Assembly (NCBI GenBank): GCA_010912705.1
Contig: POWB01000004.1
Span: 58,470 to 122,469 of the forward strand
Reading direction: 5' to 3'
Length of the DNA: 64,000 nt
DNA from: Halochromatium sp.
GTDB lineage: Bacteria > Pseudomonadota > Gammaproteobacteria > Chromatiales > Chromatiaceae
The position numbers and the translations under genes are program-made. Numbering within the stretch: position 1 is the stretch's first letter; each line of letters begins with the position of its first letter. This document shows, piece by piece, positions 25,893 to 34,890 of this stretch. The notes below the pieces were generated by a model. That model saw nothing but the letters and a program-made list of their open reading frames with translations, did not search any database and had not been told where the DNA came from.

Positions 25893-27737
25893 ATGGACAA
25901 GAACACCCGCAACTACCTCACGGTAACAGCCGGCTACTGGGCCTTCACCATCACCGACGGCGCCATCCGCATGCTGGTGGTGCTCTACTTCCACCAGCTC
26001 GGCTATTCGCCATTCGAGGTGGCGATGCTGTTCCTCTTCTACGAGGTCTTCGGCATCATCACCAACCTGGTCGGCGGCTGGCTCGGCGCGCGCATCGGGC
26101 TCAATCTCACCATGCACATCGGCATGGGCCTGCAAGTCATCGCACTGATGATGCTCACGGTGCCCGATGCCTGGCTCGGCGTGGTTTATGTGATGGCCGC
26201 TCAGGCGCTCTCCGGCATCGCCAAGGATCTGAACAAGATGTCGGCCAAGGCCACGGTCAAGACCCTGACCGGTGGCGGCGCGGCGGGCGAATCCAAGCTG
26301 TTCAAGTATGTCGCCGTCCTGACCGGCTCCAAGAACGCGCTCAAGGGCGCGGGCTTCTTCGTCGGTGCCGCCCTGCTGCAAGGGTTTGGTTTTCGCAACG
26401 CGTTGTTCATCCTCGCTGGCGGGCTGTTCCTAGTGATGGTCATCACCATCGCACTGCTGCCCTCGGGTGTCGGCAAGCTCAAGGAAAAGGCCAAGTTCAC
26501 CCAGGTCTTCTCCAATACTCCAGCGATCAACTGGCTCTCCGCGGCGCGCTTCTTCCTGTTCGGCGCTCGCGATGTCTGGTTCGTGGTCGCGCTGCCGGTC
26601 TATCTCTCCGCCGTACTGGGCTGGGAGTACACCGCCGTTGGTGGTTTCCTTGCGCTCTGGGTCATTGGCTACGGCATCGTCCAGGCCGGCGCACCCGCGC
26701 TGATCCGCCCGAGCAAACAAGGACAGGGCCCTAGCGGGCGCACGGCCCTGCTCGGCGCACTGGTGTTGGCGCTGATCCCGGCTGGTATCGCCTTAGCCTT
26801 GACGGAAGGACCCACTTTTGCCTGGGAGCCGGCACCGATCCTGATCGTCGGACTGATCCTCTTCGGCATCGTCTTTGCCATCAACTCCGCCGTCCACTCT
26901 TACCTGATCCTGGCCTATGCCGATGCCGACAAGGTCGCCCTCAATGTCGGCTTCTACTACATGGCCAATGCCGGCGGCCGACTCGCCGGTACCGTACTCT
27001 CGGGGCTGATCTACCAGATTCAGGGGCTTGAAGGCTGCCTCTGGTGGTCAACGGGCTTTGTGCTCGCCGCCGCATTGCTATCGCTCTGGCTGCCGCGCAG
27101 GCCCCAAGCCACAGCACTCAAGGCCGTCGCTCCACAGCCTGGACAGGTCCAGGTCGACGGCGTCGTCGAGCCAACCCGGCGCGCCGAGCTCTACGCACCC
27201 ATGGCCGGGCGGCTCCAAGCCTGCTCGGTGCGCGAGGGTGATCCGGTCCATGCAGGTCAACGGCTGCTCAGCATCGTCCCGACCGCCGATGAGCTGGCCG
27301 AGCACCCGATCGAAGCCCCCTGGGACGGTCGTATCGCGCGCCTGCATGCCCGTGTCGAAGGGCGGGAGATCGCGGCGCAGACGCTGCTGGTCGAGCTCTT
27401 CGATCCAAACAGCCTGGTGCTGCGCTTTGCCGTTGATGGACAGCAGGCGATCGGCCTGGGCGTCGGCCAATCGGTCAGGGCGCAGTTCAGCGCCGCTCCA
27501 GACAGCCTCATCGAGCTCAGGATCACACGGACATGGCCGGCCATCGAGCCGGAGACCGGCCAGCGTGTGTTCGAGGCCTGGATTCCCCCGCAAGCCGATC
27601 TCGCCATTGGCATGAAGGCGCAAGTCCGGGCCAATCCCGCCATCAGCTTGCAGCTGCCAGCGAACAGCCTCGATGGTCTAGCGAGCCCCTCCGGTATCCT
27701 GGCTGCCCATGGATCAGGCCCCCAAGCCCAAGCCTAA
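25893..27737 (+). CDS. arsJ: ArsJ organoarsenical efflux MFS permease fused to a HlyD-like adaptor domain
   Basis: ArsJ exports 1-arseno-3-phosphoglycerate made by the adjacent GAPDH, giving arsenate resistance without arsenate reduction. Residues 1 to about 405 are a 12-helix MFS carrier, starting MDKNTRNYLTVTAGYWAFTI with DGAIRMLVV and an ArsJ-type GGGAAGESKLFKYVAVLTGS loop. Known ArsJ proteins end near residue 410, but this one is 614 aa. The extra ~205 residues look like a membrane-fusion (HlyD/RND adaptor) barrel-lipoyl unit: VDGVVEPTRRAELYAPMAGR, SVREGDPVHAGQRL, IEAPWDGRI, and GMKAQVRA. The fusion is uninterrupted in one frame. What the tail does, perhaps substrate transfer across the periplasm, is unknown. 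Confidence 0.88.
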   Translation: MDKNTRNYLTVTAGYWAFTITDGAIRMLVVLYFHQLGYSPFEVAMLFLFYEVFGIITNLVGGWLGARIGLNLTMHIGMGLQVIALMMLTVPDAWLGVVYVMAAQALSGIAKDLNKMSAKATVKTLTGGGAAGESKLFKYVAVLTGSKNALKGAGFFVGAALLQGFGFRNALFILAGGLFLVMVITIALLPSGVGKLKEKAKFTQVFSNTPAINWLSAARFFLFGARDVWFVVALPVYLSAVLGWEYTAVGGFLALWVIGYGIVQAGAPALIRPSKQGQGPSGRTALLGALVLALIPAGIALALTEGPTFAWEPAPILIVGLILFGIVFAINSAVHSYLILAYADADKVALNVGFYYMANAGGRLAGTVLSGLIYQIQGLEGCLWWSTGFVLAAALLSLWLPRRPQATALKAVAPQPGQVQVDGVVEPTRRAELYAPMAGRLQACSVREGDPVHAGQRLLSIVPTADELAEHPIEAPWDGRIARLHARVEGREIAAQTLLVELFDPNSLVLRFAVDGQQAIGLGVGQSVRAQFSAAPDSLIELRITRTWPAIEPETGQRVFEAWIPPQADLAIGMKAQVRANPAISLQLPANSLDGLASPSGILAAHGSGPQAQA

Positions 27738-27897
27738 CGCGCATGGCGGCGGGCCAGAGCCACCCTGGCAGATGCATCGCATGAGATTCAGGTTCACCTT
27801 TACCTGGGGCCGCATCACTCCGGCAGATGAAGCGCGAGAAGTTCAGGTTAACGAGCTTTAGCCGCACCAGGTGGCACCTCGGTTACATGCGGTTAAT

Positions 27898-27913
27898 CAT
27901 ATATACGAAATCA
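27898..27913 (+). promoter_or_regulatory. Candidate ArsR operator upstream of the permease gene
   Basis: CATATATACGAAATCA matches the site at 23587 in its CATATAT(A/T)CGA core. It lies in the 255-base spacer 27738-27992, which otherwise shows only a doubtful 29-codon frame at 27772. It suggests a second ArsR-controlled transcription unit starting here. Confidence 0.4.
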
Positions 27914-27992
27914 CAGATCTGCTAGGCTTGCTGATTCTTGGCCGCATCCGAGTGAGCTGCCGGCCACAGCAACCCCAGTCTGGAGCACCCGC

Positions 27993-28955
27993 ATGCCCGA
28001 CCCCTTCGCCTGGCTTGGCGACCTCATCGCCTACTCGTTATTCGGTCTCAGCCCGGACTCGGCGGCGGGCTCGGCATTGCAGTTCTTCGTCATGGATGTG
28101 GCCAAGATCTTCGCACTCTTGGTCATCGTCATCTACATCATGGGGCTGTTGCGCGCGCTGGTCTCACCGGAGCGGGTGCGCGAGTTCGTGCGCGGCCGAC
28201 CAGACTGGCAGGCGCGCGGCATGGCGGTGGGACTGGGCGCGGTGACGCCCTTCTGCTCCTGCTCCTCGGTGCCGCTGTTCATCGGCTTCGTCGAGGCTGG
28301 CATCCCGCTCGGGGTCACCTTCTCGTTCCTGATCGCCTCGCCGATGATCAACGAGGTCGCGGCAGTACTGCTGATCGGCATCCTCGGCTGGAAGCTGGCC
28401 CTGCTCTACATCGCCGCCGGGCTGATCGTCGCCTGGTTTGGTGGCATCATCATGCAGCGCTTCAAGCCGGAGCGCTGGGTCGAGGACTACGTCTGGAAGA
28501 TCCAGATGGGCGAGGTGGCCATCCAGCGCCCGGATACCAGCCTCCGTGGTCGGCACCGGTTCGCGGTCGCCGAGGTCAAGGAGATCCTGCGCCGGATCTG
28601 GAAATGGGTCTTCATCGGCATCGGTGTTGGCGCCCTCTTCCACGGCTTCGTGCCAACGCAATGGGTGGTCGACAACCTCGGCGATGGACAATGGCTGGCG
28701 GTACCCGGCGCGGTGCTGGTTGGCATCCCCTTGTATTCCAATGCGACCGGCGTGATACCCGTCGCTGAGGCCATGCTCGGCAAAGGCGTCGCGGTCGGCA
28801 CCGTGCTGGCATTGATGATGAGCATCGCCGCGCTCTCGGTGCCGGAGATGCTGATCCTGCGCAAGGTCATCCGTTGGCAGGCGCTGGCGCTGTTCGCCGG
28901 GGTGCTCGGTGTCTCGTTTGTACTGGTCGGCTGGACCTTCAATCTCATCACCTGA
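27993..28955 (+). CDS. ArsP-like (DUF318) permease
   Basis: A 320-aa integral membrane protein of the DUF318 permease family that includes ArsP. About eight membrane segments are apparent. The family motif TPFCSCSSVPLFIGF near residues 85-100 carries the conserved cysteines, and a second conserved half-repeat is PLYSNATGVIPVAEAML. It starts the second part of the arsenic locus, with GDCCVxC and thioredoxin genes immediately downstream, so it probably exports a thiol-reactive arsenical or another metalloid. Substrate is inferred. Confidence 0.85.
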   Translation: MPDPFAWLGDLIAYSLFGLSPDSAAGSALQFFVMDVAKIFALLVIVIYIMGLLRALVSPERVREFVRGRPDWQARGMAVGLGAVTPFCSCSSVPLFIGFVEAGIPLGVTFSFLIASPMINEVAAVLLIGILGWKLALLYIAAGLIVAWFGGIIMQRFKPERWVEDYVWKIQMGEVAIQRPDTSLRGRHRFAVAEVKEILRRIWKWVFIGIGVGALFHGFVPTQWVVDNLGDGQWLAVPGAVLVGIPLYSNATGVIPVAEAMLGKGVAVGTVLALMMSIAALSVPEMLILRKVIRWQALALFAGVLGVSFVLVGWTFNLIT

Positions 28956-28967
28956 GGCACTGAAGCG

Positions 28968-29204
28968 ATGACCATCCAACTCGACTCCAGGATTCAGTGC
29001 CCGCACTGCGGCTTCAGCCGCACCGAGCAGATGCCCACCGACGCCTGTGTCTGGTTCTGGGAATGCCCCGAATGCGGGGTGCTGATTAAACCGAAACCAG
29101 GCGACTGCTGCGTCTACTGTTCCTATGCAGACACCCCTTGTCCGCCGATTCAGGCAGGCGACGGGGACTGCTGCCAATCCAATCACGAGGTGAATCGATC
29201 ATGA
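28968..29204 (+). CDS. GDCCVxC-domain small Cys-rich protein
   Basis: A 78-aa cytoplasmic protein with two Cys pairs (CPHCGF, CPECGV) that would bind zinc, followed by the family motif GDCCVYCSYAD and CPP. Members of the GDCCVxC family can be selenoproteins; here all positions are Cys codons. It lies 12 bases after the permease gene and its stop overlaps the thioredoxin start as ATGA. Thiol chemistry linked to arsenic or metal handling is likely, but the function is unknown. Confidence 0.8.
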   Translation: MTIQLDSRIQCPHCGFSRTEQMPTDACVWFWECPECGVLIKPKPGDCCVYCSYADTPCPPIQAGDGDCCQSNHEVNRS

Positions 29205-29455
29205 AACAGATCAAGGTTCTAGGCTCCGGCTGCCGCAATTGCGAGATCACCGCCAAGGTCATCAGCCAGGCGGCGGCCGAGGCAGGTATCGAGATCGATC
29301 TGGAAAAGGTCACCGATATCGCTGAGATCATGGGCTATGGCGTCATGTCCACGCCTGGTGTCGTCATCGATGGCGTCGTCGTCCACTCTGGCAGCGTGCC
29401 AGGGCCGGATCAGGTGCGCGAATGGGTTCAGGGGAGTACCGACGGCGCCAGCTGA
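29201..29455 (+). CDS. Small thioredoxin-fold protein (redox-active disulfide type)
   Basis: An 84-aa minimal thioredoxin with active site GCRNC at residues 10-14 and the cis-Pro loop VMSTPGVVIDG. This size class (TrxA-like, redox_disulf_2) is often found with DUF318 permeases, where it probably reduces thiols of the permease or its cargo. The ATG overlaps the previous stop by four bases. Confidence 0.85.
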   Translation: MKQIKVLGSGCRNCEITAKVISQAAAEAGIEIDLEKVTDIAEIMGYGVMSTPGVVIDGVVVHSGSVPGPDQVREWVQGSTDGAS

Positions 29456-29499
29456 TCAGACGTACCCTATCCACCACCGTCGCAGAGCGCTTATGCGCC

Positions 29500-29913
29500 T
29501 CATGACAATGCCTCCCAGCTCGAATAGCTGAGCCCGGGAATGCGCGGAGTCCGCACCGGCAGTCCGTGATGCTGAGCATAGGCCTCCCAGAGCTGGATCT
29601 TGTGCGCCAAACCCTCGGGCATGCCGGCGTCCATCCAGCGCAGTCGGTCCGCCCAGGTGCGCTCGCTGCGGATCAGTGGCCAGCCCTGCGTCGCCAGCCA
29701 GCGCACCAGGCTCAGCGCATGCTTCCAGTTGGCCACCGCAAATCCACCATCGAGATACAAGCGCACCGCCGGCGGCCAAAGCCAGTCCGTCTCCAGCCGC
29801 AGCGCGGACAGCCCCACTCGCTCCACGGCGGCAAAGAGTCTGGTCAGCAACCGCTTCGCATGCCCCTGTCGGCGGCGTTCCGGATCGAGCAGAAGGCCAA
29901 CACAATAGGTCAT
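29500..29913 (-). pseudogene. Truncated copy of the GNAT acetyltransferase at 31812
   Basis: About 137 codons match the intact paralogue: the acetyl-CoA loop region (ERRRQGHAKRLL) and the C-terminus (IPGLSYSSWEALS) are kept. The first ~140 residues are lost, and about 78 residues between NWKHALSLVRW and LATQGWPLI are deleted in frame. The sequence just past its stop also resembles that past the intact copy, so a segment was duplicated and then eroded. Confidence 0.75.
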
Positions 29914-30035
29914 GAGAGGTCCCCGATTCGTTGATGTCGCCGAGGGTATCGAGCCGAAGCGGTTGTCCCGCAGCCAGCGCGACCAATCTATAATACAGTG
30001 AGTCATCACTAAAAGATCTCAGCGGAAGCAAACGC

Positions 30036-30617
30036 ATGGCAACCGTTCTGAAAGATCGCTTCGTCGCCCTTGAGGACTATTTTGCCTTGGATTCCGAGAC
30101 CGCGGACGAGCGTTGGGAGTGGCGCAACGGCGATGTCTACTGCATGACCGGCGCCCAGCCGGAACACAACATCATCTGCCTCAATGTCGGTGCCGAACTG
30201 CGCGCGAGGCTGCGCGGCTCGAGCTGCCGAACCTTCTCGAGCGACCAACGCGTCAAGGTCCATGCGGGGAGTCCTTACCTCTATCCCGATGTCACGGTCG
30301 CCTGCGATCCGCGCTACACCAACATTAATGGCCTGCGCACACTGCTCAACCCGGTGCTCATCGTCGAGATCCTCTCGCCCAGCACGGCCCAGGACGACAA
30401 GGGCACCAAGTTCATGCAGTACCAAACGATCGAGTCGTTGACCGATTACCTGCTGGTCGACTCCAGTGAGGTCGCTGTGCTGCATTACCGCAAGGAGGGC
30501 GAGGTCTGGACGCCGCAGTTGTTCGAGCAGGCCAGCGACTCGATCAAGCTATCGGGATTGGACGTCGCGTTACCCTTGGCCGAGATCTATCTCGACACCG
30601 GACTGCTGCCGAGCTGA
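30036..30617 (+). CDS. Uma2-family (DUF820) PD-(D/E)XK protein, copy 1
   Basis: A 193-aa Uma2/DUF820 protein, a PD-(D/E)XK fold of unknown cell function that is very abundant in cyanobacteria and purple sulfur bacteria. The nuclease-like residues are Asp in YLYPDVTVACD, Glu in LIVEILSPST, and a downstream Lys/Tyr in KGTKFMQYQ. It is nearly identical to 34309-34890, above all in the second half at DNA level. A TATAAT lies 42 bases before the ATG, but without a well-spaced -35. Confidence 0.88.
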   Translation: MATVLKDRFVALEDYFALDSETADERWEWRNGDVYCMTGAQPEHNIICLNVGAELRARLRGSSCRTFSSDQRVKVHAGSPYLYPDVTVACDPRYTNINGLRTLLNPVLIVEILSPSTAQDDKGTKFMQYQTIESLTDYLLVDSSEVAVLHYRKEGEVWTPQLFEQASDSIKLSGLDVALPLAEIYLDTGLLPS

Positions 30618-31015
30618 GATCGCTCGCCGTCAGCGGACAGGGCTGCTGAACGGAAGGGCGGCAGCCCGGCCAGAATAGGGTCCCGATACTGCTGGTTCAG
30701 CAACAGACAGCCATTATCCTGATCCACACGGAACAACTCCTGCCGGTCGAGCGTCTCCCAGCGCAGGTCGATCCGCTGGGTTGTGCCGGAGGATGCCGCT
30801 TCGGACGCGAACTGGCTGACCACGGCATCCGGCAGGCCCGAGCCGGGGATGGGCGTGTTCGCCTTGCCGGCGAGATAGACATGCTCGCCATCGAACTCGA
30901 AACCCTCCTGAATTGCTCCCCAGGGGACTGCTCCACCAAAATCGTGCATCAGCCGCGCACAGCGGATGAAGGCCACCAGGCGAATCTCATGGTCTTGATC
31001 AATCGATGTATTCAT
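30587..31015 (-). CDS. Hypothetical protein, probably a truncated ATPase-associated fragment
   Basis: A 142-codon frame downstream of the toxin gene. Residues 1-118 read like a real protein (RWETLDRQELFRVDQDNGCLLLNQQYRDPIL), reminiscent of C-terminal regions of some ATP-binding defence proteins. The last ~24 codons lie in sequence shared with the 3' flank of both Uma2 genes and overlap copy 1. The gene was therefore probably cut short when the Uma2 segment was duplicated. Function unknown. Confidence 0.45.
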   Translation of the reverse strand: MNTSIDQDHEIRLVAFIRCARLMHDFGGAVPWGAIQEGFEFDGEHVYLAGKANTPIPGSGLPDAVVSQFASEAASSGTTQRIDLRWETLDRQELFRVDQDNGCLLLNQQYRDPILAGLPPFRSAALSADGERSQLGSSPVSR

Positions 31016-31027
31016 ATCCCGCGCCGC

Positions 31028-31309
31028 TCACAAACCCAACTCAGCATGAGAACCGAGCCGAACGAGTTGCAGGGTCTGAGAATCTGGTTTGCGGTAGATC
31101 AAGATCGGATCGGGCTTGACGTGGCAGTCGCGATGATCGCTCCAGTCGCCCGTCAACGCATGGTCCCGGTAGCGATCCGGCAAGACCTCATCGGCAGCCA
31201 AGGTCGCCAAGATGCATCGCAGATCGGCTTGCAGCGTTGTCCGACGCGCGCCTTTCTTCTCGCGTTTATAGTCGCGTCTGAAGCGGGTCGTCCGCTCAAT
31301 CGTCCGCAT
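31028..31309 (-). CDS. yafQ: YafQ-type toxin (mRNA interferase)
   Basis: A 93-aa RelE-superfamily toxin that cuts mRNA on the ribosome. The family pattern is clear: RFRRDYKREKKG at the N-terminus, YRDHALTGDWSDHRDCHVKPD, then LIYRKPDSQTLQLVRLGSHAEL with the active-site His. Its start overlaps the antitoxin gene by 14 bases. The likely catalytic histidines are retained, so it may be active. Confidence 0.88.
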   Translation of the reverse strand: MRTIERTTRFRRDYKREKKGARRTTLQADLRCILATLAADEVLPDRYRDHALTGDWSDHRDCHVKPDPILIYRKPDSQTLQLVRLGSHAELGL

Positions 31310-31559
31310 CGAGATCGGCCATCAGCTCGTCTACGGAGCCGAAAGACCGCAGTTGACCGCGACGCGCTTCCTTCATTGCCTCGATCGTTTCCGGGTTAGG
31401 GATCAGCGGATCGAAAGGCAGCGCGTGCTCGCGTGCCACGCGCGTCAGCATCAGACGGACCGCGTCGGAGACAGTCAGTCCCATCGCCGCCAGCACGGCA
31501 GTCGCCTCCTCTTTCACGTCATCGTCGATGCGAGCCTGTACTCGGGTATTGGCGGCCAT
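31296..31559 (-). CDS. dinJ: DinJ/RelB-type antitoxin
   Basis: An 87-aa ribbon-helix-helix antitoxin. The N-terminal DNA-binding part (TRVQARIDDDVKEEATAVLAAMGLTVSDAVRLML) is typical of DinJ, and the acidic C-terminus would wrap the toxin. It precedes the toxin gene in a standard overlapping operon and should autorepress it. The 31565-31811 stretch upstream has no convincing gene. Confidence 0.88.
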   Translation of the reverse strand: MAANTRVQARIDDDVKEEATAVLAAMGLTVSDAVRLMLTRVAREHALPFDPLIPNPETIEAMKEARRGQLRSFGSVDELMADLDADD

Positions 31560-31811
31560 TGGGTCTACCTTTCGGTTGCTTGACCTGGTTTCTGCATGAT
31601 CATCAAGGCATCCATGACGGCGTCTTCTTCATTCCCACCAAGATTATTCGGGCGGTTGGCGGCTTGAAGATCGGGTACATCTTCATCGATCAGGATGCAC
31701 GATTCGCTCAGCCCTGGGTGGAGTTTCAAGCATACCCCCGAACATGCCCTGCCGGGCGGCACCTACATCCTGCACCGTTGCTCCACCGCGGTTGCAGAGT
31801 GCTCATGCGGC

Positions 31812-32771
31812 TCATGATAACGCCTCCCAGCTCGGATAGCTGAGTCCTGGAATGCGCGGGGTGCGCACGGGCAGTCCGTGGTGGCGGGCATAGGCCTCCC
31901 AGATCTGGATCTTGTGCGCCAACCCCTCGGGCATCCCAGCGTCCATCCAGCGCAGCCGGTCCGCCCAGGTACGCTCGCTGCGGATCAGTGGCCAGCCGAG
32001 CGTCGCCAGCCAGAGCGCCAGTGTCGGCTCCCAACGCTGCAAGTTGGCGCGGTCTTCACGCTCTGCTTCTGTGCGCTGGTCGAGCCAGCGCAGCTGCTCA
32101 CCGTCGCACGCCGCGCTGAAAATCGGCGTTTGGTCGGACTCGCGCAGCAGTTCGATGCGCGCCTGTTGGACCCGCACCTGCGGTGTCGGCAGCTCGCGCC
32201 AGCGCACCAGATTCAGCACATGCTTCCAGTTGACCACCGCGAACCCGCAGTCGAGATACAACCGCACCGCCGGCTGCCACAGCCAGTCCGTCTCCAGCCG
32301 CAACGCGGACAGCCCCACCCGCTCCACGGCGGCAAAGAGTCTGCTCAGCAACCGCTTCGCATGCCCCTGCCGACGGCGTTCCGGAAAGACGTACAAGCTT
32401 GCAAAACCGAGGTGTGGACCAGCCCAGCCCCAATCCCAGACCTGCAAGGCAATCGTGCCGATCCGCGCGCCATCGACCAGAATCCAATAGGATCGATACC
32501 AGTCAGACTCACGCGGGTCGCTGATCCGTTCCCCGGGTAGCAGCAGGCGCGAAGACCAAGCGTCGATGTCGCCATCGGTCATCGCGCGAGGGTCCAGAGG
32601 CACTGCGAAATTGTCGACGCGGTGATCGAGAAAACTGCACAGCTCGCAGGCGCGCCAAAGGGTGCGTGCACCGGCATCGTCGAGGTCAAGCGGAACGACC
32701 GCAGGCGTGCCTGCCCGCAGTGGCTCGGCCACTTGCCGATGCAAGTCTTTCAGTTCGTCTTCACTCAACAT
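31812..32771 (-). CDS. GNAT-family N-acetyltransferase
   Basis: A 319-aa protein with a GNAT domain in its middle (about residues 80-200): WILVDGARIGTIALQ, then FASLYVFPERRRQGHAKRLL forming the acetyl-CoA pyrophosphate loop, then VRLYLDCGFAVVNW. The C-terminal ~100 residues are a separate helical extension. Substrate unknown. ATG 32771 is used because GGAG is placed six bases upstream; an in-frame GTG at 32783 would add four residues. A broken paralogue lies at 29500. Confidence 0.8.
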   Translation of the reverse strand: MLSEDELKDLHRQVAEPLRAGTPAVVPLDLDDAGARTLWRACELCSFLDHRVDNFAVPLDPRAMTDGDIDAWSSRLLLPGERISDPRESDWYRSYWILVDGARIGTIALQVWDWGWAGPHLGFASLYVFPERRRQGHAKRLLSRLFAAVERVGLSALRLETDWLWQPAVRLYLDCGFAVVNWKHVLNLVRWRELPTPQVRVQQARIELLRESDQTPIFSAACDGEQLRWLDQRTEAEREDRANLQRWEPTLALWLATLGWPLIRSERTWADRLRWMDAGMPEGLAHKIQIWEAYARHHGLPVRTPRIPGLSYPSWEALS

Positions 32772-32915
32772 CAGCAGCTCCACAGTTGGTCATTCAGGAT
32801 GTTAAGCGAAACCAATCGGATCGGGATTGAATTCATCTGATGTGCAGCGAGCGATGGCGAAGGATGCGTGCGGCGAGGTCTCGGAGGCCAGCCCGAACCG
32901 TTCGGTGCATGGTAA

Positions 32916-32956
32916 CTTGACCGCTGGCTTGACCGCTGGCTTGACAGCTGGCTTGC
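32916..32956. repeat. 12-bp tandem repeat, about 3.4 copies
   Basis: Units of CTTGACCGCTGG, the third with one change, lie about 38 bases upstream of the AAA-ATPase remnant. The 32784-32993 spacer has no supported gene otherwise. Confidence 0.8.
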
Positions 32957-32993
32957 CCCCGGATTGTCGCCTTGACTCCTCGAAGGTACCCTC

Positions 32994-34125
32994 ATGCGCT
33001 CCTTCAACACCGAAGGCCCGATCCGCCCCGACGACCATTACAACCTGCCACCCCTGACGCGCTGGGATCTCGACCAGGTGCTCAGCCTGATCGAGCAGAA
33101 AAAATACTTCCTGCTCCACGCCCCGCGGCAGACCGGCAAGACTTCCTGCCTGCTCGCACTGATGGCGCATCTGAATCGCGATGGGCGCTATCGGGCGGTC
33201 TATGCCAACCTCGAACCGGCCCAGGCCTATCGCGAGCAGGTGGATGCGGCGATGGCCACGGCAACCCAGGCCATCGTGCAGGGCGCACGCTGCTGGCTTG
33301 GCGACGAGCAGGCCGAAGCCGTGGCGACCGAGGTTCTCGAGAGTCCCGCGCGGCATCTCGCCTTGCAGAATTTTCTCGCCCGGTGGTGTGCGCGTTCGAC
33401 TCAGCCCCTGGTGCTGTTGCTCGATGAGGTCGACGCCCTGGTCGGCGACACCCTGCTCTCCCTGCTGCGCCAACTGCGCGCCGGCTACCCGCAGCGCCCG
33501 ACGGCCTTCCCGCACACAGTCGTGCTCTGCGGCGTGCGCAATCTGCGCGACTACCGCATCCACGCCCGCTCCGAGCGCGAGGTCATCACCGGCGGCAGCG
33601 CCTTTAACATCAAGGCCAAGTCGCTGCGCCTGGGCGACTTCAGCGCCGAGGAGACGCGCACCCTGTTGCTCGAGCACACGCAAGAAACCGGGCAGGTCTT
33701 CACGCCAGAGGCGCTGGAGCAGGTCTGGACACTGACCCAGGGCCAGCCCTGGTTGGTCAATGCGTTGGCCTATCGGGCCTGTTTCGAGCTGCCCGTCGGC
33801 CGTGACCGGACCCAACCGATCACCCAAGCGCTAATCGATCAGGCCAAGGAGCAGATGATCTTGGAGCGGGTGACCCATCTTGATCAGCTCGCTCATAAGC
33901 TGCAAGAGCCGCGCGTGCGCCGCGTGATCGAGCCGATGCTTGCTGGAACCGCGCTCGGCGATGTGGCCGAAGCAGCTCGATGCCTATCTGGCGGGACTCG
34001 GTCTGGACTGCGGCTGGCTGGTGATCTTCGATCGGCGCAGCGGGCAGCCACCGATCGAGGCGCGCACCGGCAGTGAGCAGATGACGAGCCCGGAGGGACG
34101 GCGGATCGTGCTGGTGCGCGCTTGA
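32994..34125 (+). pseudogene. AAA-like ATP-binding protein with deleted C-terminal nuclease region
   Basis: The N-terminal ~320 residues encode an intact AAA module: Walker A APRQTGKTS, Walker B LVLLLDEVDALVG, and sensor-like CGVRNLRDYR. Relatives continue for about 200 more residues into a PD-(D/E)XK-type domain. Here the frame jumps after ALGDV (about 33963) into another frame whose product, LDAYLAGLGLDCGWLVIFDRRSG, is the expected extreme C-terminus of the family. The body of the nuclease domain is missing and the join is out of frame. A truncated 360-aa product could still be made, but the gene looks broken. Confidence 0.75.
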
Positions 34126-34308
34126 ACGATGCAGCGCGGCCATGCTCGCTGCGCTCACCTCCAGCGGCGCTTGGCCAACCAGAACAAACGCTGCTACGAC
34201 CTGGCAGCCTCGGGTGAGACGGCTGTCCCGCAGCCAGCACGACCCGCCTAGAATGCACTCAGTCATTACAGTCAGTGATCACAAAAAGAGCTTGGCGGAG
34301 GCAACCCC

Positions 34309-34890
34309 ATGACAACCGTTCTCAACAATCGCTTCGTCCCCCTTGCAGACTATTTCGCCTTGGATTCCGAGACCGCGCGCGAGCGTTGGGAGTGGCGCAA
34401 CGGTGATGTCTACTGCATGACCGGCGCCCAGCCAGAGCACAATCTCTGTTGCGCCAATCTCATCGGCGAACTGCGCGCCGGGCTGCGTGGCTCTCGGTGT
34501 CGGACCTTCCCCAGCGACCAACGCGTCAAGGTCCATGCGGGGAGTCCTTACCTCTATCCCGATGTCACGGTCGCCTGCGATCCGCGCTACACCAACATCA
34601 ATGGCCTGCGCACACTGCTCAACCCGGTGCTCATCGTCGAGATCCTCTCGCCCAGCACGGCCCAGGACGACAAGGGCACCAAGTTCATGCAATACCAAAC
34701 GATCGAGTCACTGGCCGATTACCTGCTGGTCGATTCCAGCGAGGCCGCCGTGCTGCATTACCGCAAGGAGGGCGAGGTCTGGACGCCGCAGTTGTTCGAG
34801 CAGGCCAGCGACTCGATCGAGCTATCGGGATTGGACGTCGCGTTACCCTTGGCCGAGATCTATCTCGACACCGGACTGCTGCCGAGCTGA
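34309..34890 (+). CDS. Uma2-family (DUF820) PD-(D/E)XK protein, copy 2
   Basis: A 193-aa paralogue of the gene at 30036. From about 34511 to beyond the stop codon the DNA is almost unchanged between copies, while residues 47-70 differ markedly (HNLCCANLIGELRAGLRGSR here). That pattern fits recent duplication or gene conversion of the 3' part. Upstream flanks also share the segment GTCCCGCAGCCAGC. Function of the family is not established; many members look like inactive or domesticated nucleases. Confidence 0.88.
   Translation: MTTVLNNRFVPLADYFALDSETARERWEWRNGDVYCMTGAQPEHNLCCANLIGELRAGLRGSRCRTFPSDQRVKVHAGSPYLYPDVTVACDPRYTNINGLRTLLNPVLIVEILSPSTAQDDKGTKFMQYQTIESLADYLLVDSSEAAVLHYRKEGEVWTPQLFEQASDSIELSGLDVALPLAEIYLDTGLLPS

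Noticed and set aside
29963-29994. TTGTCC and TATAAT as a promoter for Uma2 copy 1
   Set aside because: The spacing is about 20 bases and the second copy lacks the TATAAT, so support is too weak for a feature.
31565-31762. 65-codon minus-strand frame next to the antitoxin gene
   Set aside because: No domain, no ribosome-binding site, and unrelated to known small proteins; probably chance.
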